From: RGIG3013 sp045538935
Lineage (GTDB): Bacteria > Bacillota > Clostridia > Oscillospirales > Acutalibacteraceae
Length of the DNA stretch: 64,000 nucleotides
NCBI GenBank assembly: GCA_045538935.1
Contig: JAZQEI010000027.1
Coordinates: 1-64,000, forward strand
Direction: 5' to 3'
The notes under the pieces were generated by a model. That model was not told the DNA's origin and searched no databases. It saw only the letters and a program-made list of their open reading frames with translations. How positions within the stretch are numbered: position 1 is the stretch's first letter; each line of letters begins with the position of its first letter. The translations under genes and the position numbers were made by a program. This document shows, one piece after another, positions 26,457-35,392 of the stretch.

Positions 26457-27989
26457 TTAGCATACAGGTATTACAAGAGCTTTATCACACGGTAGCTCAT
26501 CACTGTTTAAGTCATTTATTTTGATTATATCATCTTTACAAGAATTATATTTTCGTGCAATATCCCAAAGATGCTCACCTTTTTCTGCATAGTAAATGTA
26601 TAACGATATATCTTTAGCAGTATTTGTTTTTTCGCATTCATTAACCGTAATTTTGGTTACTACATTTATTTTTTTACAGTTAAAAACAATGGCAGAAATA
26701 TTAATTTGCACCTTAACATCTAAGCAATTAAGCTCATTTAAACTGTATCCAACAACATTTGATACAATATTAGGTTCGCATTTTATATCGTCAAAAGCAT
26801 CGTCAATTTCAAGCTTATATTCATAGTCAACTGGCCTTTCATGATACACGCAATTATTCGAATTATCTCTAGCTAATATACAAATTATTGCCGTTCCGTT
26901 AATTATAATATTTTTACCGTCATATGCTGATGAAAAACGTGAGTTTTCTGACCAAATATCTATAATATTTTCAATGTCACCATCTGAAAACTCAATTTTT
27001 TTAGTGCAAATAAAATTATCGTTTACTTCTTTCACCATTTTTTCAAGACAAACGTTTTCAAATTTAAGCTGGGTATCGTATCTTGTTGAATATGCATCAA
27101 ATACAACATTAAATTCACTGTTACAAAAAGCATTTACACTTATACATAGTTTTGAGCATAAAATGAATTCTGTAAAATAACCGTCTGGCTGAGTTCTAGG
27201 TTTTATTTCTAAATTTATAATATCACATTTTACATCTAGCATACACTCTTCTGTTAGAGTATCTATATCAATGATTTGGCTGAACGGCAGGACTTGTTCA
27301 AAGCTTTGTGGCACAGATTCATTATCATGCGAATATAACATAAATAATGTAAATTCGCCTTTTATTACTGCCTTCTTACCTATTATTTTGCTGTCTTTAA
27401 TAACCGTGTTTGCATCATACCTAATTATGTTTCTCACAGCAGGCTGATTAGATATGTTCAGTTCTTCCTCAATAATTAAATTTTTCTCAATACTTCCAAT
27501 GTCAACCGTTACACATGCCGTATTGCAATTTGTTTTTATCTGTGCTCCTTGTGCCTCACAAATAATATTTGATGTGCGTTTAGAATTTACTTTAATACTT
27601 AAACACGATGCCCCATGAATTTCAATTTTTCTTTTTGTTACAACTCTACAATTTAAATATTCAGTATTTGATTTACAAAAAACATTGCCATCTGTTAAAT
27701 CAAAACCTGTATCGACTGATTTACTGAACGGAATATTGTATTCATAATTAAACACATTACAGTTTTCGTCAGAATATAAAACATTTATACATGTGTTACC
27801 ATCAATAGTTACTATTTGACCATTTAATGATTTGTTGAAAACCCTTGTTGTAGCCTTACATTTTAATACCTTATTAATTTCGGGGCAATAATCAGGCATT
27901 GAAAAATCAACATCAATTGGAAGTTCTAAATTTTTATCGTAAATTATATTATTTACAGCAACGCTAGTGTTTTTGGTATTAATGTCCAT
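26457..27989 (-). CDS. SPOCS and LysM domain protein (SipL/SpoVID-like)
   Basis: 510 residues. It contains three repeats of the SPOCS domain (DUF3794), for example LPIDVDFSMPDYCPEINKVL at the N-terminus, AVRNIIRYDANTVI in the middle and the SRFSSAYDGKNIIING segment, and ends with a LysM motif (YYAEKGEHLWDIARKYN.....IIKIND). This is the layout of SipL of Clostridioides, which binds SpoIVA during coat assembly, and of the SPOCS-bearing SafA/SpoVID group. spoIVA and spoVM are both in this window. ATG at 27989 follows AAGGAGAG. Role in spore envelope assembly is inferred. Confidence 0.85.
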   Translation of the reverse strand: MDINTKNTSVAVNNIIYDKNLELPIDVDFSMPDYCPEINKVLKCKATTRVFNKSLNGQIVTIDGNTCINVLYSDENCNVFNYEYNIPFSKSVDTGFDLTDGNVFCKSNTEYLNCRVVTKRKIEIHGASCLSIKVNSKRTSNIICEAQGAQIKTNCNTACVTVDIGSIEKNLIIEEELNISNQPAVRNIIRYDANTVIKDSKIIGKKAVIKGEFTLFMLYSHDNESVPQSFEQVLPFSQIIDIDTLTEECMLDVKCDIINLEIKPRTQPDGYFTEFILCSKLCISVNAFCNSEFNVVFDAYSTRYDTQLKFENVCLEKMVKEVNDNFICTKKIEFSDGDIENIIDIWSENSRFSSAYDGKNIIINGTAIICILARDNSNNCVYHERPVDYEYKLEIDDAFDDIKCEPNIVSNVVGYSLNELNCLDVKVQINISAIVFNCKKINVVTKITVNECEKTNTAKDISLYIYYAEKGEHLWDIARKYNSCKDDIIKINDLNSDELPCDKALVIPVC

Positions 27990-28069
27990 CTCGTTTCTCT
28001 CCTTAAATTGCATTATGTTAAATTATATTGACATTTCTTCAGTTTTATGATTTTAACAAGGTTTTTTGG

Positions 28070-28098
28070 TTGACAATTTTCTACATATAACTTACAAT
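28070..28098 (+). promoter_or_regulatory. Sigma-A promoter of mscL
   Basis: TTGACA (28070-28075), 17-bp spacer, TACAAT (28093-28098), about 34 bp upstream of the mscL start. Confidence 0.88.
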
Positions 28099-28131
28099 AT
28101 AGACAAATAAAGTTACAAAGGAGAAACTTTT

Positions 28132-28566
28132 ATGAAAAAATTTATCAACGAATTTAAGGCGTTTATTGCTAAAGGTAATGTTGTTGATATGGCTGTTGCG
28201 GTTATCATAGGCGGTGCTTTTGGTAAAATTGTTACAAGTTTGGTTAACGATGTTATTATGCCGCTAATCGGTATTATTACGGGTGGTTTAAATGTTACTG
28301 ACTGGAAATGGGTTATAAAAGAAGCTGTAGTCGATGCTGAAGGAAAAATCCTAACAGCAGAAAATGCCCTTAAATACGGTAATTTCATTCAAACAATTAT
28401 CGACTTTTTAATCATTGCAATTTGCATATTTATAATGCTCAAAATAATTTTAGCATTTAAGAGTAAGCTCGAAAAGAAAGAAGAAATTGAAGAAGCCGCC
28501 GAGGAACCTGCTGAAACCACAGAAGATATTCTTCGCGATATTAGAGATGCTCTAACAAAAAAATAA
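28132..28566 (+). CDS. mscL: Large-conductance mechanosensitive channel
   Basis: Tension-gated pore that releases solutes on osmotic downshock. 144 residues with the amphipathic N-terminal helix (FINEFKAFIAKGNVVDMAVAV), first membrane helix VIIGGAFGKIVTSLVNDVIMP, periplasmic loop, second helix (about 85-105) and the charged cytoplasmic helix ending in RDALTKK. Normal length. Own promoter, AAAGGAG ribosome binding site and terminator; a single-gene unit. Confidence 0.97.
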   Translation: MKKFINEFKAFIAKGNVVDMAVAVIIGGAFGKIVTSLVNDVIMPLIGIITGGLNVTDWKWVIKEAVVDAEGKILTAENALKYGNFIQTIIDFLIIAICIFIMLKIILAFKSKLEKKEEIEEAAEEPAETTEDILRDIRDALTKK

Positions 28567-28580
28567 TTTTTAAGCAGATA

Positions 28581-28620
28581 AAAAAACTCCACACCTAATT
28601 GGTAGTGGAGTTTTTATTTT
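28581..28620. terminator. Bidirectional terminator
   Basis: Stem AAAAACTCCAC with GTGGAGTTTTT around the loop; T-run on the plus strand and on the minus strand. The stop codon of the convergent AraC gene lies in the loop. Confidence 0.85.
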
Positions 28621-29485
28621 TAGTACTCTCTTTTAAAAACTGAGCAGGAGGTATTCCAATTATGTTTTTAAAGGTACGGCTAAAAGTTTGTACATTAATA
28701 TATCCTAACTGCTCGGCAATTTGTGTTAAAGTAAATCTATTCAACAACATTAATTCTTTAGCGCGTTCAATACGACGTGTTTTTATAAACTCCTGGATTG
28801 TAACGCCCATTTTTTCTTTAAAAATATGAGATAAATAAAATGAACTATACCCTACACCATTCGCAACGGACTTAACGGTTAAATTAGTATGCGAATTCTG
28901 CTCAATATACTTTATTACTCTATATAAAAGTTGACCGGAATTTTTAATTCCTGCAGTATAGTTGGCAACATCGGTATTTTGTGTAAAAATTCTGTAACAA
29001 GTAATTATGAGCCTAGTTAAACAAGCTTCAACCATCAAAAAATCTGTTGGCTGTTCACGATGAAATTCATCTATACAATTCCTAAAAATCTTATAAACAT
29101 TGCTATCTTTAGAACAAAATCTTGCAATATTTTCAGAAAAGAAATTATTATATTCCAAAAAAACATCATTATTTGCTATAGGTTTAAAACCAACATATGC
29201 ATAATGCAGTTGATTATATTCATCAGCTACAATTTCATGAGTACCTATACAAGGTGAAAATATTAAATCACCCGGCATAACTCCTTTTGACTTGCCATTG
29301 TGCACAAAACTACCGCTTCCCGAAATTATATAACTAAGCTCATAGCATTTTTGGTCGTGAGCTTCAACTGTGTTTTCAGGCTCTAAACATAGTTCTCCAA
29401 TCTGAAACAGTTCCCAATATCCAAGTTTTATTGATTCTAATAAAAACGAATGATCATAATGAAATCTCTTTCCAAAATCTAACAA
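28595..29485 (-). CDS. AraC family transcriptional regulator
   Basis: 296 residues. The N-terminal cupin-like sensor (about 20-110: YELSYIISGSGSFVHNGK, PGDLIFSPCIGTHEI) is followed by two helix-turn-helix motifs (about 185-285: LTVKSVANGVGYSSFYLSHIFK and FTLTQIAEQLGYINVQTFSR, ending GIPPAQF). Starts with TTG at 29485, 5-6 nt after AGGTGAG. It is divergent from the two oxidoreductase genes and may control them, probably in response to a sugar derivative. Confidence 0.9.
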   Translation of the reverse strand: MLDFGKRFHYDHSFLLESIKLGYWELFQIGELCLEPENTVEAHDQKCYELSYIISGSGSFVHNGKSKGVMPGDLIFSPCIGTHEIVADEYNQLHYAYVGFKPIANNDVFLEYNNFFSENIARFCSKDSNVYKIFRNCIDEFHREQPTDFLMVEACLTRLIITCYRIFTQNTDVANYTAGIKNSGQLLYRVIKYIEQNSHTNLTVKSVANGVGYSSFYLSHIFKEKMGVTIQEFIKTRRIERAKELMLLNRFTLTQIAEQLGYINVQTFSRTFKNIIGIPPAQFLKESTKNKNSTTN

Positions 29486-29604
29486 CTTCTCTCACCTTAC
29501 CTCAATTACAATACTAATATATAACAACTATAATTTCAATAAATATTTACAAAAAAAGTCATAATTTTTAAATAATAGCAAACTTTGATAAGTTAATAAA
29601 CAAA

Positions 29605-29640
29605 TTGAGCGCTTGAATAAACTTACTACTTCGATATAAT
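29605..29640 (+). promoter_or_regulatory. Promoter and operator-like palindrome before the oxidoreductase operon
   Basis: TTGAAT (29613-29618) and TATAAT (29635-29640) with 16-bp spacing. The -35 is overlapped by TTGAGCGCTTGAA (29605-29617), a near-perfect palindrome centred on GCGC, which looks like a repressor operator rather than an AraC half-site. Confidence 0.6.
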
Positions 29641-29672
29641 ATTTATATAAAATACTAAAAGGATGTGTTTTT

Positions 29673-30734
29673 ATGAGTAAAATGAAAGTTGCAGTCATTG
29701 GTTGCGGAAATATCGCAAATTTTGCGCATATCCCGTCATATCTAAAAAACGAAGAAGCAGAAATTAAATATTTTTGTGATATTATACCCGAACGTGCTGA
29801 TAAAGCTGTGGAACATTATAAATGCGGTAAAGCTGTATATGATTACCACGAAATTTTAAACGATCCTGAAATTACCGCAGTTTCTGTTTGTACACCTAAC
29901 AATGTACATGCGCAAATAAGCATTGACTTTTTAAAAGCCGGCAAAAACGTTCTATGCGAAAAACCTGCTGCTAGAACATACGAAGAAGCTTTGTTAATGC
30001 TAGATGCACAAAAACAAACAGGAAAAATATTAAACATCGGCGTTGTTAACCGTTTTAACGACTCTGTAAATAAAATTAAATCACTTATAGACTCTGGTGA
30101 ACTTGGTGACGTTTACCAAGTTTACATTAGTTTTCGCTCACACAGATCAATTCCCGGTCTTGGCGGTGCATTTACTACCAAAGAAATTTCCGGCGGTGGC
30201 GTTCTAATTGACTGGGGCGTACATTTTCTAGATATTGTTATGTACTGCTGCTCTGATCCTAAAGTTAAAACTGTTACTGCAGAAACATTTAGCAAGCTTG
30301 GAAGTAATATGAGTGAATATACTTATGTTGATATGTGGGCAGGCCCACCAAAACTAGACGGTACTTATGATGTTGAAGAAGGCATTACAGGTCTTGTGCG
30401 CACAGAAGGTCCTACAATCACATTAAACGGCGCATGGGCACAGAACATTGGTGAAAATGAAATGTTTATTGATTTTATTGGTGATAAAGGCGGTGTTCGT
30501 TTGCAATACGGTGCTGATTTTACCCTTTATGGCGCAAAGTCGGGTATGCTTACTACAACAAAAACAAGTTTTACAACTAATAATCATTTTGAAAACGAAA
30601 TTAATGCTTTTGTAAAATGCATACAAACAGGTGAAAAATTACCTTCAAATATTGATACAAACATTTTAACTTCAAAACTAATGCAAGCACTATATGATTC
30701 TGCTGAGCAACATAAAGAAATTGTATTAGATTAA
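29673..30734 (+). CDS. Gfo/Idh/MocA family oxidoreductase
   Basis: 353 residues. N-terminal Rossmann fold with VAVIGCGNIANFAHIP (residues 5-20), CTPNNVHAQISIDFLKAGKNVLCEKP (the EKP motif, about 98) and a C-terminal alpha/beta domain with GGGVLIDWGVHFLDIVMY, whose Asp and His fit the catalytic positions of the family. Acts on an NAD(P)-linked sugar, inositol or sugar-acid substrate that the sequence does not identify. ATG follows AAAGGATG. Forms an operon with the next gene. Confidence 0.92.
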   Translation: MSKMKVAVIGCGNIANFAHIPSYLKNEEAEIKYFCDIIPERADKAVEHYKCGKAVYDYHEILNDPEITAVSVCTPNNVHAQISIDFLKAGKNVLCEKPAARTYEEALLMLDAQKQTGKILNIGVVNRFNDSVNKIKSLIDSGELGDVYQVYISFRSHRSIPGLGGAFTTKEISGGGVLIDWGVHFLDIVMYCCSDPKVKTVTAETFSKLGSNMSEYTYVDMWAGPPKLDGTYDVEEGITGLVRTEGPTITLNGAWAQNIGENEMFIDFIGDKGGVRLQYGADFTLYGAKSGMLTTTKTSFTTNNHFENEINAFVKCIQTGEKLPSNIDTNILTSKLMQALYDSAEQHKEIVLD

Positions 30735-30745
30735 AGGAGAAAACT

Positions 30746-31582
30746 ATGAAAACAGTAGGCTTTATTGATTATTATTTAGACGAATGGCACGCAAACAACT
30801 ACCCTGCTTGGATATATGATCAAAGCGGCGGTGAATTTCAGGTTAAATATGCTTATGCGGCAATTGAATCTCCGCACGAAAATGCACTAACTAATGCCGA
30901 ATGGGCAAAAAAATATTCTGTAACATTATTAGATTCAATTGAACAGTTAGTTGAACTTAGTGATTGCATTGTTGTTTTATCGCCAGATGACCCACAAATG
31001 CATTATGAGCTTTCTAATAAAGCGTTGCAGTCAGGTAAACCCACTTTTATAGATAAAACATTTTCTTTAATCGGTGACGAAGCTAAACAAATTTTTGACA
31101 TAGCCGAAAAACACAATTCTCCTTGCTTTTCAACATCTGCGTTGCGCTTTTCCGAAAAACTGCAAAACACAGATAACAAAAATATAAATTCCATAATTAG
31201 TGTTGGTTGTGGTGAACCGTCTAATTATCTTATACATCAGTTAGAGCCAATTGCAGTTTTAATGGGAACTGATGCACAAAAAGTAATGTTTGTTGGCAAC
31301 AACAATTTACCTGCGTGGGTAATAAAATATGATGACAATAAAACCGCAGAAGTGCATTTTATGAAAAGCTGGTGCGACTATACTCTACATATAAATTATT
31401 CCGATACAAACCAAACCTTAACTATTAATGATGACTTTTTCAAGGGACTAATTGATTCAATAATACATATGTTTAAAACAAATCAAATACCTGTTAAACA
31501 TACAGATACTGTTGGAATTATTAAAATACTTGAAACTTGTTTAAAAGCGCAAAAATCTCCGTACGAATGGTTTAATATTTAA
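30746..31582 (+). CDS. Gfo/Idh/MocA-related protein
   Basis: 278 residues, starting 11 nt after the preceding oxidoreductase with AAAGGAGA. The N-terminal half is Rossmann-like (MKTVGFIDYYLDEWHANNYP; SDCIVVLSPDDPQMHYELSNKALQSGKPTFIDKTF, the counterpart of the EKP segment with DKT). The C-terminal domain is short, so the product is about 70 residues smaller than typical family members, and the catalytic Lys-Asp-His set is not evident. It may be a partner or a specialised oxidoreductase for the same compound. A terminator follows. Confidence 0.72.
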   Translation: MKTVGFIDYYLDEWHANNYPAWIYDQSGGEFQVKYAYAAIESPHENALTNAEWAKKYSVTLLDSIEQLVELSDCIVVLSPDDPQMHYELSNKALQSGKPTFIDKTFSLIGDEAKQIFDIAEKHNSPCFSTSALRFSEKLQNTDNKNINSIISVGCGEPSNYLIHQLEPIAVLMGTDAQKVMFVGNNNLPAWVIKYDDNKTAEVHFMKSWCDYTLHINYSDTNQTLTINDDFFKGLIDSIIHMFKTNQIPVKHTDTVGIIKILETCLKAQKSPYEWFNI

Positions 31583-31584
31583 AT

Positions 31585-31627
31585 AAAAAAGCGAAGAAGA
31601 ATCCAAACAATTCTTCTTCGCTTTTTT
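31585..31627. terminator. Bidirectional terminator
   Basis: Long stem AAAAAAGCGAAGAAGAAT with its complement (31585-31602, 31610-31627), ending in a T-run on either strand. Confidence 0.9.
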
Positions 31628-31639
31628 AATAGCTATTAA

Positions 31640-31927
31640 CTATAAAAATAATCCTATAATTGCAAAAATTGCAATTATCAATACACTACAACTTACCGAT
31701 GCTATTAATATATTTCTTTTCCTTTTTATATATAATTTTCTTAGTGGAGTTGTTGATACATTATTAAATTCGTATTTGCCTAAAATATTCTGTGCTTCTT
31801 GTTTTAATTTTTTATCACCTAATGATAATGCATCTGAATTAACAATAAACAAAATTCGCTCAAAATATTCATTCTCAGTGTTAGCAACTTCTATTATAGT
31901 TTTATTTACACCCTTAACCAAAAACAT
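31640..31927 (-). CDS. Small C-terminally membrane-anchored protein, unknown function
   Basis: 95 residues. The ATG at 31927 follows GGGAGGAAA, giving MFLVKGVNKTIIEV; the longer frame to 31969 has no ribosome binding site. A soluble part (about 1-65, with NEYFERILFIV and KLKQEAQNILGKYEF) is followed by a basic stretch RKLYIKRKRN and one hydrophobic helix to the C-terminus (about 74-95). This looks like a tail-anchored protein. I recognise it only as the type of hypothetical protein common in Clostridia. Confidence 0.65.
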   Translation of the reverse strand: MFLVKGVNKTIIEVANTENEYFERILFIVNSDALSLGDKKLKQEAQNILGKYEFNNVSTTPLRKLYIKRKRNILIASVSCSVLIIAIFAIIGLFL

Positions 31928-32117
31928 TTTCCTCCCAAAAATAAACATGTATGATAATAGTTTTAACAAGGAAGTTTTTGGTTATTCAATAATCTACTAT
32001 TTAATGATAGGTTAACATAAAAATGTTAATAACTCGGTTAATAAGTTTAAAAAGTCGCATTAAATAGCCATTTAAACTATTAACATTGGTAAATTTTGTA
32101 GTTTTATGTAAACAAAA

Positions 32118-32816
32118 TTAAAGCATATCGGTACTACCGGTTAAGAATGAAATTGCACGTTCTACGCTGTCCTTTGAATTTTTCCAGTCGGTTTGCTCAC
32201 CTTTATTATTTCTATAATCATACATAGAACAGTAGTATTTAAGGTCATCTTCCAATTCCTTAATATACTCGCTAGTTATCTTATGAACAGTTTTAGAAAA
32301 CTTGTCGGCATACTTGCCCAAACTCTGTTTATTTGCGCCTTCTAAAAGCATTTTGTAATGCGGTAGGCAAAAATTTGGAGTTTTTTCAAACATCTCTTTA
32401 AACTCTATACTTTCGGAGTATGTTTTATATAGTGTAGAAATCATTCTAGAAGTTCCCCACTCTATTTTTTCACATACAAAACATGAATTTTCAAGTTTAT
32501 TAATAGACTTAACATTCTTATTAACCGACACTCCAAAAATTGAAGCGTTTAGTTTGTTTTTCTCAGTATCATCTATATGAGTTTCAAGCATTAAAGCCAA
32601 AGATAATCTACCTCGCATAGACAACATTTTTTTATAATGGTTAAGACAAAAACCTTTTTTATTGGTTTCTATTCTAACATCGGGTTCCATCATTGCGGCA
32701 CCCATTATATATGTTAATATTCTTTCTTCTACCATTTTATACATATTGCATAGTGGACACCCGTCTTGTTTTTCAAACGCCTCGCTAATAGGTATAGTAC
32801 AAATATCATCCCTCAT
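32118..32816 (-). CDS. DUF6062 family protein
   Basis: 232 residues, cytoplasmic. The sequence shows an internal duplication: GCPLC near residue 19 followed by GFCLNHYKKML, and SCFVC (about 112) followed by NFCLPHYKMLL. Each half thus offers CxxC plus CxxH, a plausible metal-binding arrangement. I recognise the overall pattern as DUF6062 of Clostridia; no biochemical function is known to me. It is divergent from the 8-oxoguanine glycosylase gene, 56 nt away. Confidence 0.75.
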   Translation of the reverse strand: MRDDICTIPISEAFEKQDGCPLCNMYKMVEERILTYIMGAAMMEPDVRIETNKKGFCLNHYKKMLSMRGRLSLALMLETHIDDTEKNKLNASIFGVSVNKNVKSINKLENSCFVCEKIEWGTSRMISTLYKTYSESIEFKEMFEKTPNFCLPHYKMLLEGANKQSLGKYADKFSKTVHKITSEYIKELEDDLKYYCSMYDYRNNKGEQTDWKNSKDSVERAISFLTGSTDML

Positions 32817-32872
32817 TTTATTTCCCCTTGTCGTTTTTATTCTTTTATGTTAAAATAATTATGGTGATTTAA

Positions 32873-33703
32873 TTGTTTGAATATGAGTATAAAAACCAAA
32901 ACATTATAATAAAAAATGTAACATGCTTCGACTTAAAAGACACTCTTGATTGTGGTCAAGCATTTAGATGGAAACAAATACAAGATAACACTTGGCAAGG
33001 CATTGCTCATTCAAGAGTTCTTAAAATATCTAAAGACAGCAACAATATTATATTGCATTCTACTAATATAGAAGATTTTGAGAACATATGGATCGACTAC
33101 TTTGATTTAAATCGTGATTATAATAGTATAATAAAACTATTTATGCAAGACCCAGTTTTAAAAAAGGCTATTGAATTTTCAAACGGAATCAGAATTTTAA
33201 ACCAAGATCCCTGGGAGACATTGTGCTCATTTATAATATCACAAAATAATAACATACCTCGAATTAAAGGAATTATAGAGCGTTTATGTGTAAAATTTGG
33301 TGAAAAAATTGGTGATGATTTATATTCCTTTCCATCGGCCGAGACAATAGCATCTGTTAGTGTTGAAGACTTATTAGAAATCCGCTGCGGATTTAGAGCA
33401 AAATATATACTAGATGCAGCAAAAAAGGTATCAACAAAACAAATTAATCTTTCAGAGCTTATTAACACAGATTACAAAACAGCCTTAACTCAGCTTACTA
33501 CTATTTACGGTGTTGGTGAAAAGGTTGCCAACTGTACCCTTTTATTCGGCCTAAAACACATAGAAGCATTTCCGGTTGATGTGTGGATTAAGAAAGCTCT
33601 AAAAACGCTTTACAACGGAAATTTACCCGTAAATTTATTAGATTACGCTGGTATTGCACAGCAATACATATTTAACTATGCACGAATAAACAAAATCCAA
33701 TAA
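32873..33703 (+). CDS. ogg: 8-oxoguanine DNA glycosylase (OGG1-type)
   Basis: Bifunctional glycosylase/AP lyase that removes 8-oxoguanine opposite C. 276 residues: an N-terminal OGG beta domain (LDCGQAFRWKQ, about 24-34) and an HhH-GPD domain with the hairpin TTIYGVGEKVANC, in which Lys is the catalytic lysine, and FPVDVWIKK with the catalytic Asp. Start is TTG at 32873, behind GGTGA. Single gene with an independent promoter region. Confidence 0.92.
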   Translation: MFEYEYKNQNIIIKNVTCFDLKDTLDCGQAFRWKQIQDNTWQGIAHSRVLKISKDSNNIILHSTNIEDFENIWIDYFDLNRDYNSIIKLFMQDPVLKKAIEFSNGIRILNQDPWETLCSFIISQNNNIPRIKGIIERLCVKFGEKIGDDLYSFPSAETIASVSVEDLLEIRCGFRAKYILDAAKKVSTKQINLSELINTDYKTALTQLTTIYGVGEKVANCTLLFGLKHIEAFPVDVWIKKALKTLYNGNLPVNLLDYAGIAQQYIFNYARINKIQ

Positions 33704-33739
33704 CTTTTCAAAATTATTTTAACACAAAGTAGTTAAAAG

Positions 33740-34444
33740 TCAAACTGCCTTTTCAATTTCGGTTTTCAACTTTTTTATAATTCTTTTTTCTAGTCTTGAT
33801 ATATACGACTGTGAAATTCCTAAAATATCGGCCACTTGCTTTTGGGTATATTCTTCTCCGGTATGTATTCCAAACCGCAATTCCATTATCTGCTTTTCTC
33901 TTACAGGTAATGCATCTACTAACATAACAATCATTTTTCTCTCATCTTCCAGTTCTATCTCCATACTTACTTCGTCAGTTTCACTGCCTAGTACGTCTGA
34001 TAGCAACAATTCATTTCCATCCCAATCTTTGTTTAATGGTTCGTCTATTGATATTTCGTTTTTCCTCACCGATATTTTCCTTAAAAACATTAAAATCTCA
34101 TTTTCTATGCACCTTGATGCATATGTAGCTAACTTTATATTTTTATCGGGTCTAAACGTATTTACAGCCTTTATAAGCCCTATTGTACCAATAGAAATTA
34201 AATCTTCTACTCCCGCATTAGATGTTTCAAACTTACGCGCAATATAAACAACAAGTCTTAAATTATGTATTATCAGTTGCTCTTTAACAAAATCATTGTC
34301 AGTCTCAAATTTTTCAAATAGCAAGGTCTCTTGTTCAACGGTAAGCGGTTCGGGAAGTGTTTCCGGACCGTTTATATAATTTATAGAATGTTTTTTATAA
34401 AACATACTTGTAATAAAAGTAATTATTCTTTTTAATAATTTCAT
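33740..34444 (-). CDS. sigE: RNA polymerase sporulation sigma factor SigE (pro-form)
   Basis: Early mother-cell sigma factor. 234 residues from ATG 34444, 8 nt after GGAG; an in-frame GTG at 34453 is inside the spoIIGA stop and less likely. Residues 1-27 are the pro-sequence (hydrophobic and basic, MKLLKRIITFITSMF), removed by SpoIIGA. Region 2 includes NLRLVVYIARKFE, GTIGLIKAVNTF and ATYASRCIENEI; region 4 ends with the helix-turn-helix YTQKQVADILGISQSYISRLEKR. Operon with spoIIGA upstream. Confidence 0.96.
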   Translation of the reverse strand: MKLLKRIITFITSMFYKKHSINYINGPETLPEPLTVEQETLLFEKFETDNDFVKEQLIIHNLRLVVYIARKFETSNAGVEDLISIGTIGLIKAVNTFRPDKNIKLATYASRCIENEILMFLRKISVRKNEISIDEPLNKDWDGNELLLSDVLGSETDEVSMEIELEDERKMIVMLVDALPVREKQIMELRFGIHTGEEYTQKQVADILGISQSYISRLEKRIIKKLKTEIEKAV

Positions 34445-34449
34445 AATTA

Positions 34450-35310
34450 TCACTCCAATATAAACGACGGACTAATTATTGCAGAATAATCATCCGAAAA
34501 TTTTTGCTCTATTACACCAATTAACACATTGCTTTTAAAAATTGGCCCATCTTTTTTTCTTATTGCAACTCTATCACATTTAAAGGCTGGCATTATGCCA
34601 TTACCAGATACTGTTTTGTATGGTATTACCCTGAAATTTTTCATTTTTATGTAGTCGCCGCATGCATAAGCGTTGTCAACTATATCTATTTCGCCAAACA
34701 AATACTCACCAATGTCTTTTTGAACAATTATTATTTCTGAATTTGTAACTGTATCTTTTAAAAAATTACCAGAATCGACCATAGCAGTAACTGTTATGTT
34801 TTTATGGTTATACATTATATCGATTTTTTGCGTTACTAACTGTGCCGAAGTTTTATAAATTTTGCTGAACATTGTTATAACTACATATGCAAATACTGAT
34901 AAAACAATTAAAATTAATGGAGAAATATTTAAATATACTATTCCGTTATTTATTACCATTCCATGCGGTTTTAATATATACCATAAGGCAAACATAATTC
35001 CACCGTAAATAAACGTAACACAGTAAAACACCAAAATCTGTTTAAATAACGATATAATCTTTTTACACCCAAATGACACGACAACAATTAGTGAGCTAAA
35101 TGTTAATCTTACCAAACACTCAACTACAAATATAGATTGTGGAAGGAATATATACAATGAAAATATTGCTCCAACAAAAGCCCCTAAAATAAGCCTAAAA
35201 TTTTTTGCTTGAATATTACAAAACTTCTCTGTTACCGATAAAATCAAATAATTAACTACAGTATTAAGACATATAAGTATATCAGCATAAACAACTATAT
35301 CTTCCACCAC
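34450..35310 (-). CDS. spoIIGA: Sigma-E processing peptidase SpoIIGA
   Basis: Membrane-bound aspartic protease that cleaves the pro-sequence of sigma-E after asymmetric division. 286 residues: five hydrophobic helices in the first about 150 residues, then the protease half with AMVDSGNFLKD (about 163), which carries the catalytic Asp of the D-S/T-G type. Start is one of two tandem GTG codons (35310 or 35307) directly after TAAGG; the spacing is short, so the exact start is uncertain. It lies 5 nt upstream of sigE. The promoter at 35330-35363 indicates Spo0A control. Confidence 0.95.
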   Translation of the reverse strand: MVEDIVVYADILICLNTVVNYLILSVTEKFCNIQAKNFRLILGAFVGAIFSLYIFLPQSIFVVECLVRLTFSSLIVVVSFGCKKIISLFKQILVFYCVTFIYGGIMFALWYILKPHGMVINNGIVYLNISPLILIVLSVFAYVVITMFSKIYKTSAQLVTQKIDIMYNHKNITVTAMVDSGNFLKDTVTNSEIIIVQKDIGEYLFGEIDIVDNAYACGDYIKMKNFRVIPYKTVSGNGIMPAFKCDRVAIRKKDGPIFKSNVLIGVIEQKFSDDYSAIISPSFILE

Positions 35311-35329
35311 CTTATCATTTAATAATTAC

Positions 35330-35363
35330 ATTATAGAACTATTACACTGTAAAATTTGTCAAA
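35330..35363 (-). promoter_or_regulatory. spoIIG promoter with Spo0A box and long spacer
   Basis: On the minus strand TTGACA (35357-35362) and TATAAT (35330-35335) are 21 bp apart. The -35 is embedded in TTTGACAAA, whose complement TTTGTCAAA (35355-35363) matches the Spo0A box TTTGTCRAA exactly. B. subtilis spoIIG is also a sigma-A promoter with an overlong (22-bp) spacer activated by Spo0A. Confidence 0.82.
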
Positions 35364-35392
35364 TTTGAGTTGAAAATTTAAAATAAAAAACA

